NCBI RefSeq assembly: GCF_008831285.2
Contig: NC_045150.1
Span: 6,770,001 to 6,834,000 of the forward strand
Source of the DNA: Nymphaea colorata
Lineage: Eukaryota; Streptophyta; Magnoliopsida; Nymphaeales; Nymphaeaceae
Direction of reading: 5' to 3'
DNA length: 64,000 bases
Each line of letters begins with the position of its first letter. The stretch's first letter is position 1. Below, one piece after another: positions 47,363 to 58,697 of this stretch. Under the pieces are notes generated by a model, which had not been told where the DNA came from, ran no database searches, and worked only from the letters and a program-made list of their open reading frames with translations. Made by a program: the position numbers and the translations under genes.

Positions 47363-49552
47363 TTAATCATCCACTTCAGCTTTGATCTCTCTTTGCAGAT
47401 CCTCCTTGTACTCTTCAAACGTACCAGGGAAAGTCCTTACAGTTCCATCCTCCACAACCCAGATTTGACTCTTCTCTTCATCCTCACATACTCTGGATAT
47501 TAGCCTAGAATCATGACTAACTAGGACAACCCCTCCAGTGAATTCATCCAATGCATCAGCCAATGCATCAATACTCTGCATGTCCAAATGGTTTGTGGGT
47601 TCATCAAGTAACAAGATGTGGGGATTTGACATGGAAATTGAAGTGAACACTACACGTGCCTTTTGGCCTCCTGAAAGCTTTGCAATGGGAGTTAGATGGT
47701 TGTGACTAGCAAGTCCAAACTTCCCAAGCTTTGCACGAACAGCTTCCTGCTTGCTGAACCCTTCCTGAGCAGGATGCAGCCTCAGAAGATACTGGACAGG
47801 GTTCTCTTCCATGGTCAACAGATCAACAAAATGTTGAGAATATCTGCCAATTCTCAATTTCTGGCTTCTCCTAACCTCTCCTTCTGTAGGTTGCAGATCA
47901 CCTGCTAGTAGATTCAGCAAGGTTGATTTTCCAGCTCCATTGGGCCCAACAATTGCGACCCTTGTACCCATGTCAATGCCCACATCAACATTGGATAGGC
48001 GGAAGTCCGGCCTATTAGGATAGCTGAAACTCACCTCAATCAGCTGCAACAGAGGAGGGGTGAGTTCCGTAGGTTCAGGAAAGTGAAACTCCACGCTGTA
48101 ATCCTTCCATTTCTTTGGGGCCTCTGGGGGTGCTTCATCGTCATCATCCACCTTGCCCTTAGCTCTGTTCTTGGAAGCTTCTTTTTTCACATTGAATTTT
48201 GCCCGCTCCTTGACTTTCTCTTGTTGAGCCCTGTTGCCTGTTCTCTTTGCAGCCTTGACTTGCTTCTCATATGTCTCGTACTTTTTGTTGCTCTCCTTCC
48301 GCTTTTGTTCATAGCCACTTTCAAAATCATCAAAGTTTCCACGATAGAAATGAAGTTTCTCGTCAAAAAGATGTATGATGTCAGTGCAAATAGTATTAAG
48401 AAAATCACGATCATGAGACACAACCACCAGTGTTTTTTTCCACCTGCACAGATATTCTTCTAACCACAGGACAGCCCTAAGATCAAGATGGTTGGTAGGC
48501 TCATCCAACAACAGTAGGGTAGGTTGTACAAATAGAGCCCTAGCCAATGAAATTCTCATTCGCCAACCCCCACTGAATGACTTAGTAGGACGGGTTTGCA
48601 TATCTTTACTAAAGCCTAAACCAGCAAGGATCTTGGAGGCTTGTGCTTCGGCAGCATCAGAACCAATCACCTGCAACTTGTCATAAACCTCAGCAAGTTT
48701 TTCACTAGAGTCCCGTGAATCATCATCATGCTCACCTCCATCAAGAGAGAGGTTCTGCAACCTCAAAGCTTCCTCTCGAAGCTTAATCAATTCTTCATTA
48801 GCAGAAACAACAGCTTGCAATGCAGATTTTTCATCACCAACAACTTCCTGCTCAACTAAAAGGACATCAATATTCTTTGGCACAGGCACTTTACGCCAAG
48901 CGATTAATTTTAATAGAGTAGATTTTCCCTTCCCATTAGGGCCCACCAATCCATAGCGCTTGCCATGTGATATCTTCAAAGCAGCGTTCTTAAGGAGCTC
49001 CTTTCCTCTAGCAGAAACAGAGAAACTGTCAATTGTTATGTCCTTCACATTTGCATCCATCTCATTTTCCCCCTCAAGTACTGATGTCTTGCTACCAATG
49101 ACCACTGTGAATGCATCTCTATCGTCCTTGAGAGCTTCCTGTTTGGCGAACTCAGCAGCTTGAGCAGCAACTTGCTCCTTTTTCTCTCGTTTCTTCAATT
49201 CCTTCTCGCTAAGGGATGTAGAGATATCAACAGTGGTAACAACTCTTCCTTGCCCTCTCGGACGAGCAGAAGGCTCCAGCTCATTTTCCTCTTCATTTTC
49301 CTCTTCATCATCTGAAGGTGGAAGGTCTAAGCCATCTGTATAAGAGGAGCGTGCAACTACAGCAGACTTGGATTTAGCCTTAGAACTTGCTGATGATGCC
49401 TTTGCCTTGCTCTCAGGTTTCTGGTCCATGCTGGCAAGTAAGGCAGAGACTGATATCCTTTCTTTCTTGTTGGCTTCTTTAGAAGAAGCAGCATCTTTAG
49501 GCTTACCCTTTGAGGACAGTGGATTCATCTCCTCGGTCTTCTTTTTCCCCAT
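47363..49552 (-). CDS. ABCF4: ABCF4/GCN4-type soluble ABC-F ATPase
   Basis: Cytosolic protein with two ABC ATPase domains and no membrane segments. ABC-F relatives act on ribosomes or, for plant GCN4, in stomatal immunity. The coding region is one exon of 729 residues ending EVDD, full length. ATG 49552 is the first ATG of the frame and is preceded in frame by a stop codon four codons further up. Order: Lys/Ser-rich and acidic N-terminal extension 1-170; first ATPase with Walker A GPNGKGKS 204-211, signature SFSGG 325-329, and Walker B running into EPTNHLD 347-357; charged linker arm about 393-480; second ATPase with Walker A GPNGAGKS 536-543, signature LSGGQ 626-630, Walker B LLLDEPTNHLD 648-657. 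All catalytic motifs are intact, including the Glu after each Walker B Asp. The first signature reads SFSGGW instead of LSGGQ, as usual for the family. Confidence 0.97.
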   Translation of the reverse strand: MGKKKTEEMNPLSSKGKPKDAASSKEANKKERISVSALLASMDQKPESKAKASSASSKAKSKSAVVARSSYTDGLDLPPSDDEEENEEENELEPSARPRGQGRVVTTVDISTSLSEKELKKREKKEQVAAQAAEFAKQEALKDDRDAFTVVIGSKTSVLEGENEMDANVKDITIDSFSVSARGKELLKNAALKISHGKRYGLVGPNGKGKSTLLKLIAWRKVPVPKNIDVLLVEQEVVGDEKSALQAVVSANEELIKLREEALRLQNLSLDGGEHDDDSRDSSEKLAEVYDKLQVIGSDAAEAQASKILAGLGFSKDMQTRPTKSFSGGWRMRISLARALFVQPTLLLLDEPTNHLDLRAVLWLEEYLCRWKKTLVVVSHDRDFLNTICTDIIHLFDEKLHFYRGNFDDFESGYEQKRKESNKKYETYEKQVKAAKRTGNRAQQEKVKERAKFNVKKEASKNRAKGKVDDDDEAPPEAPKKWKDYSVEFHFPEPTELTPPLLQLIEVSFSYPNRPDFRLSNVDVGIDMGTRVAIVGPNGAGKSTLLNLLAGDLQPTEGEVRRSQKLRIGRYSQHFVDLLTMEENPVQYLLRLHPAQEGFSKQEAVRAKLGKFGLASHNHLTPIAKLSGGQKARVVFTSISMSNPHILLLDEPTNHLDMQSIDALADALDEFTGGVVLVSHDSRLISRVCEDEEKSQIWVVEDGTVRTFPGTFEEYKEDLQREIKAEVDD

Positions 49553-49572
49553 CGTGGGTACCAACTATCTCA

Positions 49573-49929
49573 CTGCAAGATTAGAGGCCTACACATTGTC
49601 AGGAATATACCAATATTTACCCATGATTTATACTCCCAAAATCCAAACAGCTTTACTGTAACACAACAATCAACAAATCCCTCTACTAAAATTCAGTTTG
49701 ACTCTATGAATTCAGTCCCACCTCTGTCCAGAAACCATCAAGACCCTTACATTTTGCAATTTTAGAATTTTTTTTTTTTCGCTTTGAGATTTTGCTGTCC
49801 ACAACTTTGAAAATATGGCTTTCTTCTTCCCGGAATGATAAAACATACAAATTTCAAAAGAAGAAAAAAATGGCTCCTTTCCATGTTTGGATATATTTTT
49901 GAAATTCCAATCTCTCTCTCTCTCTCAAT

Positions 49930-49961
<32 letters not shown>

Positions 49962-50898
49962 GTATATATCTATATATATTTGTTGTGGAAAAATGTTTTA
50001 AACGAAATATGAACATCTTATATGTTTCTGAACAAGCTTGTTAAAGGCGATAAGGCGAAGCAAGGGGTTGAAAGATGCTTTTCTTTCTTGTTATGTGTTG
50101 AAAGATTTTCTTATATGCTTTCTTTTGAAAGGACTTCCTTGCAACATTTTCTGTGCATGTGAACCTTTTCTTTATTTTCCCTAGAAATCATGGTATTTCT
50201 TTCGCAAAAAATTGAAATAATATTGAACTATAATATATTCTTTAAGAAGACAACTCAAACAGATAGATAATCCAAGAAAGCAATAAAAATCATCGTGCAA
50301 TCCATGAAAATTATAACCTGTTAAACTCCCAAAATGAGACCTAATTACGACACTAACTACAGTATGTCGTATTTAGAAGAGAAGCAAATAATCGACGAAC
50401 CAAACAGCACTGGAGATTAGTAGTTCATTCCATTACTGCAAATCAAACAAGAGAAGAACTCCTTGTTTATCAAATTAATTCAGAAAAATGAGCTTCACAA
50501 TAAAACCTTAATCCAAATGGTCCAGAACAGCGAAAAGAAGAACGGGAAAAATCAGCAAATGCATTACAAGGCAAAATATTGGTGATCCACGACCAATTAT
50601 AGCAGAAATATGGGGAAGACAGAAACAAACAGCAAACATGAAGCCTCGTTACCGAGAAAATCTATACGGCATTCGAGGTGAGAAAGAAAGAGACATGTGC
50701 GAGCCCAAAAGATTTGAGCATGAGAAGGATTGAGGGCGGAACGCGGCAGCCCTAAATCGTAGAGAGAAGGAGAGGGCCGGCAGCCCTTTCTTGACGGAGA
50801 GATAGAGAGAAACAGAGCAGGTCGGCAACCCTCATGCGACAGAGAGAGGAGAAGGGGGTCGTCAGCCCTCAATCGAAAAGAGAGAGAGAGATGGGTAC
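49573..50898 (-). other. Leader intron of ABCF4
   Basis: On the minus strand a donor GCGCAG/GTACCC (intron from 50898) and an acceptor CTTGCAG/TGAGAT (intron to 49573), twenty bases before the ATG, would remove 1,326 bases. The interior is AT-rich with a (TC)n(AC)n(TA)n microsatellite at about 49911-49980. This is inference from splice signals and from the abrupt change to leader-like purine/pyrimidine DNA above 50620. Confidence 0.65.
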
Positions 50899-51010
50899 CT
50901 GCGCGATGCCGGCGGTGAGAATCGAGAGAGAGGGGCGTGTGAGCCGTTGAATCCAGATCGAGGGGGAAGGAGAGGACGGGAGATGCAGGGTTTCCCAGTG
51001 AGCAGAGGGT
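50899..51010 (-). promoter_or_regulatory. Probable first (noncoding) exon and start region of ABCF4
   Basis: A GC-richer, CT-repeat-rich (minus strand) stretch ends at the donor 50898. It reads as a typical plant 5' leader. The exact transcription start is not visible. Confidence 0.45.
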
Positions 51011-51274
51011 ATTAAGGGGAATATAAAGAAACAGGGCTGCTTTTATAATTTTTATTACTTTGTAAGAAAAACATCTTGCCGCGCCTCACCGGAAGACTGA
51101 AGCGGACGCCTCAGGACCGACCTCCCACCTTGGGTCGGTTTGGAGAAATTTTGACGTATATGAATATGTAGCTGAAATCCTCTTATCATACCTTTGTCTA
51201 CCTACGTTGCAATAGACAATATGTTGTGAAAAGTTGGATTATTTTCAGTCTAAACCCGACAAAGAATCCAAAAT

Positions 51275-51276
<2 letters not shown>

Positions 51277-51319
<43 letters not shown>
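51277..51319. repeat. (AT)21 microsatellite
   Basis: A perfect AT dinucleotide run. Confidence 0.93.
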
Positions 51320-51323
<4 letters not shown>

Positions 51324-51540
51324 TGTGGTTGTTTTTTAGATCTGTCTTTGTTTTTCATTTTTACTACTAAATGAAGAAAGAGAGGGAGAGAGAGAGAGAA
51401 GAAAAAGGAAGAAGAGAAAAAAAATTGGCAAGTGAATAGAGGATGCTGTTGGGGTGCATGTTAAAGCTGCACCCCAACCCACATCATGTGGACGTGGGTG
51501 TCGCCCCTTTTTTAAAGAGTTAGTGTGACATATGTGCCAA

Positions 51541-51710
51541 CAGAGGCGGAGGGAGGGGGAGGGCCACTTGGGCCATGGCTCCACCCTAGTCAATTGAAAA
51601 AAAATTACATTAAAAAAATTTAGTTGTGCAATGGTTTGTTCGAATTCGAATTCAGTTTGGCAGTTGGACTGTTCTGTTTGCCTCCAAAAAAAATCCTGGC
51701 TCTGCCCCTG
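51541..51710 (+). mobile_element. hAT-like MITE, GGGCGGAG family
   Basis: 170 bp flanked by the perfect 8-bp duplication TGTGCCAA (51533-51540, 51711-51718). It starts CAGAGGCGGAGGGAGG and ends TCCTGGCTCTGCCCCTG, the clearest terminal inverted repeat of the family here (CAGNGGCGGAG). The interior differs from the other copies from the middle onward (GTTCGAATTCGAATTC), so it may be a subfamily. Confidence 0.88.
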
Positions 51711-51784
51711 TGTGCCAACCTTTGGATCCACAAGAGCAAGTATTCCTATTAACTCATGCTTTGATAGTGGATATCAGCTTTGTC

Positions 51785-52795
51785 TATACTTGAAGTTTCA
51801 TTTCGTTTCCTGATTCTTGTTGGATGAAACTTAGCCCTGCATAACCCTGCAGCTGATTGAGGTGAATTTCAGCTAGAATCAAGCAGGATTTCCGCTGTCT
51901 AACGTTGTTGTGGGTATTAATATAGGCACAAGGATGTCAACTGTTGGGCCCATTTGAGCTGAGAAATCAACCTAGCTCAACCTAGTAGCAGGTGATCTGC
52001 ACCCTTCACAAGGAGAGGTTTGAACAAGCCAGAAAACGAGAATTGGCAGGTATTCTCAACATTTTGCTGATCAATATATTTATCATGGAAGAGGCTGCAT
52101 CTTCTTCTATAGGAAGGTTCAGCAATCAGGTCTTTCTTCATGCAAAGCTTGGCAAGTTTAGATTTGCTAGTCAGAAACATCCAACTTCAATTGCAAAGCT
52201 TTCAGGAGGGCATTGCTCATTTGAATTTCCATGTGTAGTTCCCACATATCTGTTACTTGATGAAACCACAAACCATTTGGACATGTAGAGTAGTGATGCA
52301 TCCGCTGGTGCGTTGGATAAATTCACAAGAGAAGCTGCCCTGGTTAGTGATGGTTATAGGTTCATACCCAGACTCAGAGAGTAGGTGAGGAAAGGGAAAA
52401 CTGAAATCTGGGCTATAATGTCTTTTCATGGTACGTTTGAAAAGCATGGGGACCATCAAAGAGAGATCAAGCCTGAAGTGGATGAATAATGTGTTGCCAA
52501 CTAGATGCCGATTTGTTTTCCCACCAAATATCATGGTTAGAGTATCAATGTCCCAGAAACCTAGTTTAATTGCCTTTATCTTTTAAAGATATGTTTATGC
52601 GTGTAAGGCTCTTTTATTACCAATCTTGAGCGTTTTCTGGTTACCTGTTTCTATCGGCTTGTTCATCCATCTTGCTTCTCATTGAGATGCTATTTTAGTT
52701 TGAGGAAATTCTGATGAACTTTGAGATACCCATCTATGGTGCCGTAATTAATGTTGGAGTTGTAGATGTCTTATATGTTGGTGCATGTAAGGCAC
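51785..52795 (+). pseudogene. Inverted partial duplicate of ABCF4 (C-terminal third plus 3' flank)
   Basis: Read on the plus strand, 51785-52495 follows the ABCF4 coding sequence from about codon 485 to the end. Landmarks: GCAGCTGATTGAGGTGAATT, then a Walker A region reading GGGCCCATTTGAGCTGAG with an in-frame TGA, a lost segment of about 24 bases near the sequence for MEENPVQ, GCAAAGCTTTCAGGAGGGCA (LSGG), then LLLDETTNHLDM followed by TAG, where Glu-Pro of Walker B has become Glu-Thr. It ends AAGCCTGAAGTGGATGAATAA. The match runs on into the parent's 3' flank (GTTTTCCCACCA, CATCCATCTTGCTTCTCA, CCCATCTATGG) to about 52795. There is no poly(A) tail, so this was a DNA-level duplication, lying opposite in orientation and about 2.2 kb from the start of the parent's coding region. 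Many stops and indels: not functional as a protein. Confidence 0.93.
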
Positions 52796-52839
52796 ATGTA
52801 TTACCATCCATGAGTTTAACTTGTACCGCATCAGCATCT

Positions 52840-54180
52840 TGATGCCATTTCTTAAGGGGCATTTGACATGCACAGACAAAGATCCATGGATGTCCATCCA
52901 TGGATTTTGTCTATGGATGAAAGACCATGGATGGTGATCCACGGACAAAAAATTGTCCAACGTGTGTGATTGAGACAGCAAATATTCATGGTAATGTCCC
53001 ACCCTGTTTGAATGTTGCATGGATATAAAATGGGCAGACCAAAACTATTACCGTTGAAATTGGGCAGACTGCTACTTGAATCAAGCCCAACTTAGTCCCC
53101 ACATTTTCCAACATGAACTGGATATGTGATAGAATATTAACAGCATAAAGTAGATCTAAATGATGGAACATAAAAACTTAGTCCCCACCCTGTTTGAATG
53201 TTATTTAGAAACATAAAAACAATGAATTTCAAGGTAACGTGGTTCTTTTGATCAAATAAGCATATGTTAATTTTGATCAACTGCTAACGTGGTTCTTTTG
53301 ATCATCCATCTATGTGGTTCTCTAAGGCAAGTACTCTTTCTCCAACACCCGCAAGACAAATTCCTTTTTCCTGTTCATGCTGTTATACATATAAAGAAGA
53401 ATCCATTGTTGACCTCTCTCACCAGATTGCTGTTAATCTCCTTTTTTTTTTTCGCTCTCTCTCTCTCTCTCTCTCTCAACATGCCCGGTTTTGCCAACAG
53501 ATTGCCTCTGATCTTCTCACTTGGAGGCCCCAAATGGAACCCCCATCCTCGATAGGAATGTAGATGGTGCTTTTATAGGCATAACCCATTCTCGTCGCTT
53601 GTTTCTTTGGAGTCATTTTACAAATTTTGCTCCTCTAGTTTTGGTTGGGGAAACTCTGTGAACTTTGAACTAGGGCTTCGATGTGGGGAAAAAGCAGACA
53701 TGAAACACGATGTAAAACTAAGGCTCTGACAGAAGAGCTGCTGCAGAGGGGAGAAGTGAGCCTTCTGCCAACAAGCAACAGCAGAGAGCCTGTGGAAGAT
53801 CTGCTGCCAAGGGAAGAATGAGCTGCTGAACAGGAGCTGCTGCAAAGAGGTCTAAACGAGCGGAGCTGCTACGAAGAGGTTTCAATGAGCAGAGCTGGTG
53901 CATTACCACTGACAAAAATTCTGCCCTTAGAATTTTTGTCCAAAGACTTCTGTCGGACGTCAACAGGTCTGACAAAAAATCGTGGACCTTCGTCCGTGCT
54001 GTGGCCCTTGAGAGCGCAGACATTCCCTCCACGTTTGAATTGTGCAGACAAAATTTGTACGGGGCAGATATATATCCGCTGCCACAGTGTTGTCTTCGCA
54101 ATTCAAGCGCCCCCTAAATGTTACTATTCTTGCTCTCTTTTGACCATTTCTCTTTCGAACATAGATAATTCTTTGCTGTG
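52840..54180. other. Repeat-rich intergenic segment
   Basis: Begins near 52855 with GGGGCATTTGACATGCACAG, a transposon-like terminus, followed by palindromic ATCCATGGATG words. The phrase CCCACCCTGTTTGAATGTT occurs twice (about 52998 and 53185). A CT microsatellite lies at 53456-53477. About 53725-53900 consists of short repeats containing AGCTGCTG with a unit of roughly 29 bases. GCAATTCAAGCGCCCCCT near 54097 resembles an inverted terminus. I cannot join these into one element. Confidence 0.45.
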
Positions 54181-57100
54181 ACAATACCTTTCAGATCTGA
54201 CATGATTATTTCTTTTTTTTTTTTTACATTAAATCAGTGGTGCAATGCATTTTTGTAGAAGTTATATGTATCTTCATTGTTATTGAATTCAAGTCCTTCA
54301 TGTGAAGCTTCCACACCAAAGACGAGAAGATATACACTTGTATCAAACTTACCACTACTTTTTTTGTCTGCATCTTTGCATCTATTGAAATACTTTCCCA
54401 TGTTCCATGTACATCATCAAGTTGGTCGCTCCTTTATTCCAGTATGGATGCATCCAGTGGACAACTAGATACTGCATCTATTAGAACACTAGGTACTGCA
54501 TTGTGAAAGATGTATGTCATTTTCATTTCCCTAACATCTCCAACCACTTAAACCATGTCCTCCTCACTCTCGACAACATTTACAACTGTATTTGTAGGCC
54601 ACAATTTATCTATACTTTGTAAGAGATCATGACCACTATCGTTCTCGAGTACACGCGTGAACTAAGAGACATTGATCCAAAAAACCAATAAGAAATAGAA
54701 GAAGTAACTACCTATCATGTGTATTTTTTTACCACAACAGTGACCCCTTCAATATCTACTCCTATTAAAGTAAAACTAGATATAATGTCTCAAATCTTCT
54801 ATCCATCAACTAATTCACTTACAACATCCAAAAATATATATATAACTCATGTATTGAAGGTTGCAAGTGCATGTTTGCAATTCACAAGTATAGACCTGCC
54901 AATTGGTAGTACACATTTTCAAGACGCAAGTGCACATACCATGTCAAATGAAGTGGAGGATAAAGGAAATGAGAAAATGATGAAGGATGGGAAGAAGGTA
55001 ACAGGTTGGGAAAACCTACATGGCTACTACTTTAACAACTCAAGCTACTAAAAAGCATTTTATAAAACTTACCAAGGCCAAAAATACACATTTCTATGTT
55101 GCAAAAGTGCACATTTATTTGTGACTTGCTAATTGCAATTGGTCATGCTTGTTAATGACACGCAACTAACAATTGGCAAAATGCTAGTTCTACTTTTGTC
55201 TACTCAATGCTAATTCTAGTAGTGCTTATTGTCTATAATAGGAAAATAGCAATGTTTTTTGTAGCAAAGTCATTAATGTTATCGTTAGGTCTATCTTCAA
55301 GCATGCTTATGACAAATTCTACACCATTTAAAGTAAAGTTTGTCAAGGCATGGCTAGTGTTGAGTTATTATAGTGGTTTGTGCTTGTGTGGCTATGGCCG
55401 CTATTAGTTAGAAAAATATGTTGTTACAATCAACACCGATGAGAGTCAATGGAGAATTTTTACATGCCACCATGAACTTCTTCTCTGGTGGAGATCTTAA
55501 GGCTTTTGACCAAGATACATTTCAACCAAGGAATGATGTTGCTTTCAAACCATCATTAACTTAAAGTCATCCTTAGCATGATGGGGTTGTAGAAATGAAC
55601 AAAAGTTTACCAAGCATGGGTAAGGGTGTTTATAGAAGTGAACAATGGATTGCGAAAATGAAGAAAAGACATTTGCGAAAATGAACAAAGTGTAATCACT
55701 AATGTCAACATTCCATCATTCTACTCCATGGTTGGGAAGAGCATTTACAATGCACTCCATATCATCTATAGTGAAGTCAACAACCATGCAATCCAAAGAA
55801 TGCTTCCCTTCTTACTCTACCTAAGAGCAAGCAGACCACAAATGAGCTCCCTCTGCATGAACTCATACTGTACTGAGTCCTCCAGGTGCACTCCATCAAC
55901 CTGGCCATGAATGGGCATTTCGAGCTTAAGTAGTTTGTGTCTTAAACATTTTGCCAATGTTATCAGATGTGCATGCATCCATGCAAACACATTATATTGT
56001 TGGGGTCTCTCATATTATCTTTCTCTTAGTCTCTCTGTCTGCCAGATTAGTCTTTCCCAACTTATTTCTCTCCCACTGTCTCTTGGGGAAGAACAGATGA
56101 TCTGAAGTTGGTGATCTATTGTCTATTAATTTCATTCTGAGGGTGAGCTATTGCTTATTAATTTCATTCAGTTGAATAACTAATGTACTAGGATGCATCT
56201 CCATTAATGGCATCATCTTGTAGGGTTTTGCCTAACCACATGTTGTCTATCGAAAAGAATGTATACTTCCTAAAGGTTTTTATATCTTTGATTCTCTATT
56301 GTGGTGTTATAGGGGACAGGGGTTCATGTACATAATAATGATAATATATTACGAGTATAACATAATCGTTGTTTATTTGTTTCAATTATTGTTAATAGGC
56401 GTAAAATTAGTGGCTCTTGATATCAAACATTAATATCATATATGGAGTCATATGAATTTATATCATTTCACAAGCTATGTTGCAGATACATTGAACAATG
56501 TCTCCTCCACTTGATGTTGTTTATGAAAGACAATAGCAAGGAGATTGAAGGAGCTCCATCGCTCAGTTTCTCTATCTTTATTCACATTAGATTAGACCAC
56601 CAATACCACATGTTGCAATGCTGAAAGTAAAGCCTGCTTTGTTGATCGTAATATATTAGCACCAAAGATTGTAAATGAGGCAAATAAAGCATAGATTGAT
56701 TTCACCAAAGATTTTTTGTACATATAAGCAATCAATGTTTTTAAATGCGTTGATGCGAGGTGATGCGCAATAATTTGAAGTGATGTGCAAGCATCACGAC
56801 TAAAATTCTTAAAGTAATATTTACCCTTCAGATAATGTAAAAAATGAATAATAATGTACACAACAGTAGGATTAAAGAGGAGTTGATGATTTAAGGCATG
56901 AAAAAATGTTGTTTAAGCAACACGTTGATGTTCAAACTAAGAAGCAGCGTGAAAATTGGCGGATAACAAATAAACATCATGAAAATTACTGACTCCTATC
57001 TCTACTGTTCAACAAATTTGCTGTTTCTGTTAGCTCCTATAGGTATCCATCTTTAGACGCAAGAGAAATTTTATAGAGTAAAAGGATGATGCAGGAACAT

Positions 57101-57370
57101 TGGCAGCATAATAATCAACTTATACTTAAAAATTTAAAATCGTTGCCAGTTCTTCATGTCTTAAATCAGTAGAAAGAAAAAAAAATATACCAATTCGCTA
57201 TATGTTTTTGAATCTTGACGATAAAAAATATTCGGGGGCAACGCCACTAATCGGCCTGTTCCTCCAAGACGTAAACCCTGTGCAAATAAATACACCATAA
57301 GGGCAAAAAATCATGAACCATTGGCAGTTGGATTATAAATGACTCAATGTTGATGCATCTGCATTCTGCA
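54181..57370. other. Intergenic, no gene seen
   Basis: About 3.2 kb of AT-rich DNA with only short frames (up to 110 codons) and no recognisable protein. A diverged relative of the repeat at 57724 lies at about 56735-56815 (TTTTTAAATGCG, GATGCG words). Confidence 0.4.
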
Positions 57371-57640
57371 AACTTGAATCAAGCAAGACGATGAGGAGAG
57401 TGTAAATCAGACACAGAGCAGACGCCAGAGGGAGGGGTGCAAGCTGCCGGTGGAGAAGCGGACCGTCGTCTGATAGAGGGCAGAGGGAGGGGCGTTCTCT
57501 GGTTTAAGTTAACATCCTCAACTGGTTTGATGTCGCCTGACACCGGAGAGGGAACCGTCACCGCCGGCGAAAGCTATTGCCGCTGGAGGGACGACCGGAC
57601 GAGCCGACACCGGAGGGGGGGGCGGACGCCGCAGAAAAAA
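57371..57640. other. GC-rich island of unknown nature
   Basis: Noticeably GC-rich against its surroundings, with purine-rich GGGAGGGGCG words occurring twice (57430 and 57482) and CACCGGAG words occurring twice (57541 and 57609). It could be a gene fragment or the start region of an unannotated transcript. The open frames (60-91 codons) are not recognisable. Confidence 0.35.
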
Positions 57641-57723
57641 ACCCATTTGAAAAACCCTTTTCCCCATTTACACAGCAACTTAACTTGTAAATTCATAAAA
57701 CATAAGTTTTAAGTAACAAACAA

Positions 57724-57900
57724 CGGTGGTTTTAAAAGCGCCCGATGCGGATGCGGACGCGTGCGCATCAGTCCAGTGAGGCGCACGCATCAGGTTACAG
57801 TGCGCCTTTACACGATTAATCGGCGCGCTTTTGGGTGTGGTGCGCTCCAAGGCGTGCGCATCACGCCTCGGTGCGCACGCATTTAAAGCACTGATTGCTT
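57724..57900. repeat. GC-rich short repeat with GCGCACGCATCA words
   Basis: About 175 bp with a GGTTTTAAAAGCGCCC left edge and a GCACGCATTTAAAGCAC right edge, which resemble each other inverted. It is full of CGCATCA/TGATGCG words. A diverged relative lies at about 56735-56815. Possibly a MITE or short interspersed element. Confidence 0.5.
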
Positions 57901-58262
57901 CGGCTTTATTTCTGTTTTAAGTTGTTTTCGATCTGATTTTGTGAATGTCAAAGTGGATGATTATGTAAATGAATTATGCTTAAAAAGCATTGCTTAGTAC
58001 ATATCCCACAATATTATTTTACACAGACAAGGTATTGTTTAGGATAGGCCGATTTAAGCATTGCCACACCTTAGTTCCCTAATCTAAGATATGCAAATGC
58101 CATTCATCTTTAAAATTGAAAACCAATGACAATCTTTTAAGTCCCAAGGAGCATAGTTCTTTAAATATGACATATTAACATCCCTACTTAATTATTGTCA
58201 GATTGTTGTTGGCACAATTGCCAAAATTGGAATGTTTGAAAGAGCTAGAAAGTCTTGACTAA

Positions 58263-58694
58263 CTCTTTGTTTGGATGAAGTGAAATGAAAGGAAAGGAAG
58301 AGATGAAAAGGAAAGAAAAAAAAAAAGGAGGGAAAGGGAATGAGAAAGAAAGAGAATGAAAATGAAATGAAATTATAAAGTTGTTTGGATAAAAAGGAAA
58401 GGAAATGATAGAATTTGTAATACTTTATAATAATACCCCTAACATTCAAAATGTTTTAAAAATTGAGAGGGGTATAGATGGTAGAAAGAGGCAGATGTTT
58501 TTTTTCCTTTCTAATGCTTCCTATTTTAGAGAGATTGAATTTACATTTCATTTCTCTTTCATTTTCTTTTCTTTGCAACCCATCAAAGTTTTAAATTTTT
58601 TTTCCTTTCCGTCCTTCCTAATTAATCAACCAAACAAAGGATTGATTGTTGAATCTCTCCATTTCCCTTCATTTCTCTCTATCCAAACAAGGCC
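58263..58694. mobile_element. Tourist-like (PIF/Harbinger) MITE
   Basis: 432 bp flanked by TAA on both sides (58260-58262 and 58695-58697), the 3-bp target of the PIF/Harbinger group. Ends: CTCTTTGTTTGGAT on the left and the complement of the right end, GGCCTTGTTTGGAT, the classic Tourist terminus. The left half is purine-rich (GGAAAGGAA words) and the right half is its pyrimidine-rich counterpart. No coding capacity. Confidence 0.85.
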
Positions 58695-58697
58695 TAA

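Noticed and set aside
51785..52795. ABCF4 copy considered as a processed (retro) pseudogene
   Set aside because: Similarity extends past the stop codon into the 3' flank without a poly(A) tract, so a DNA-level duplication fits better.
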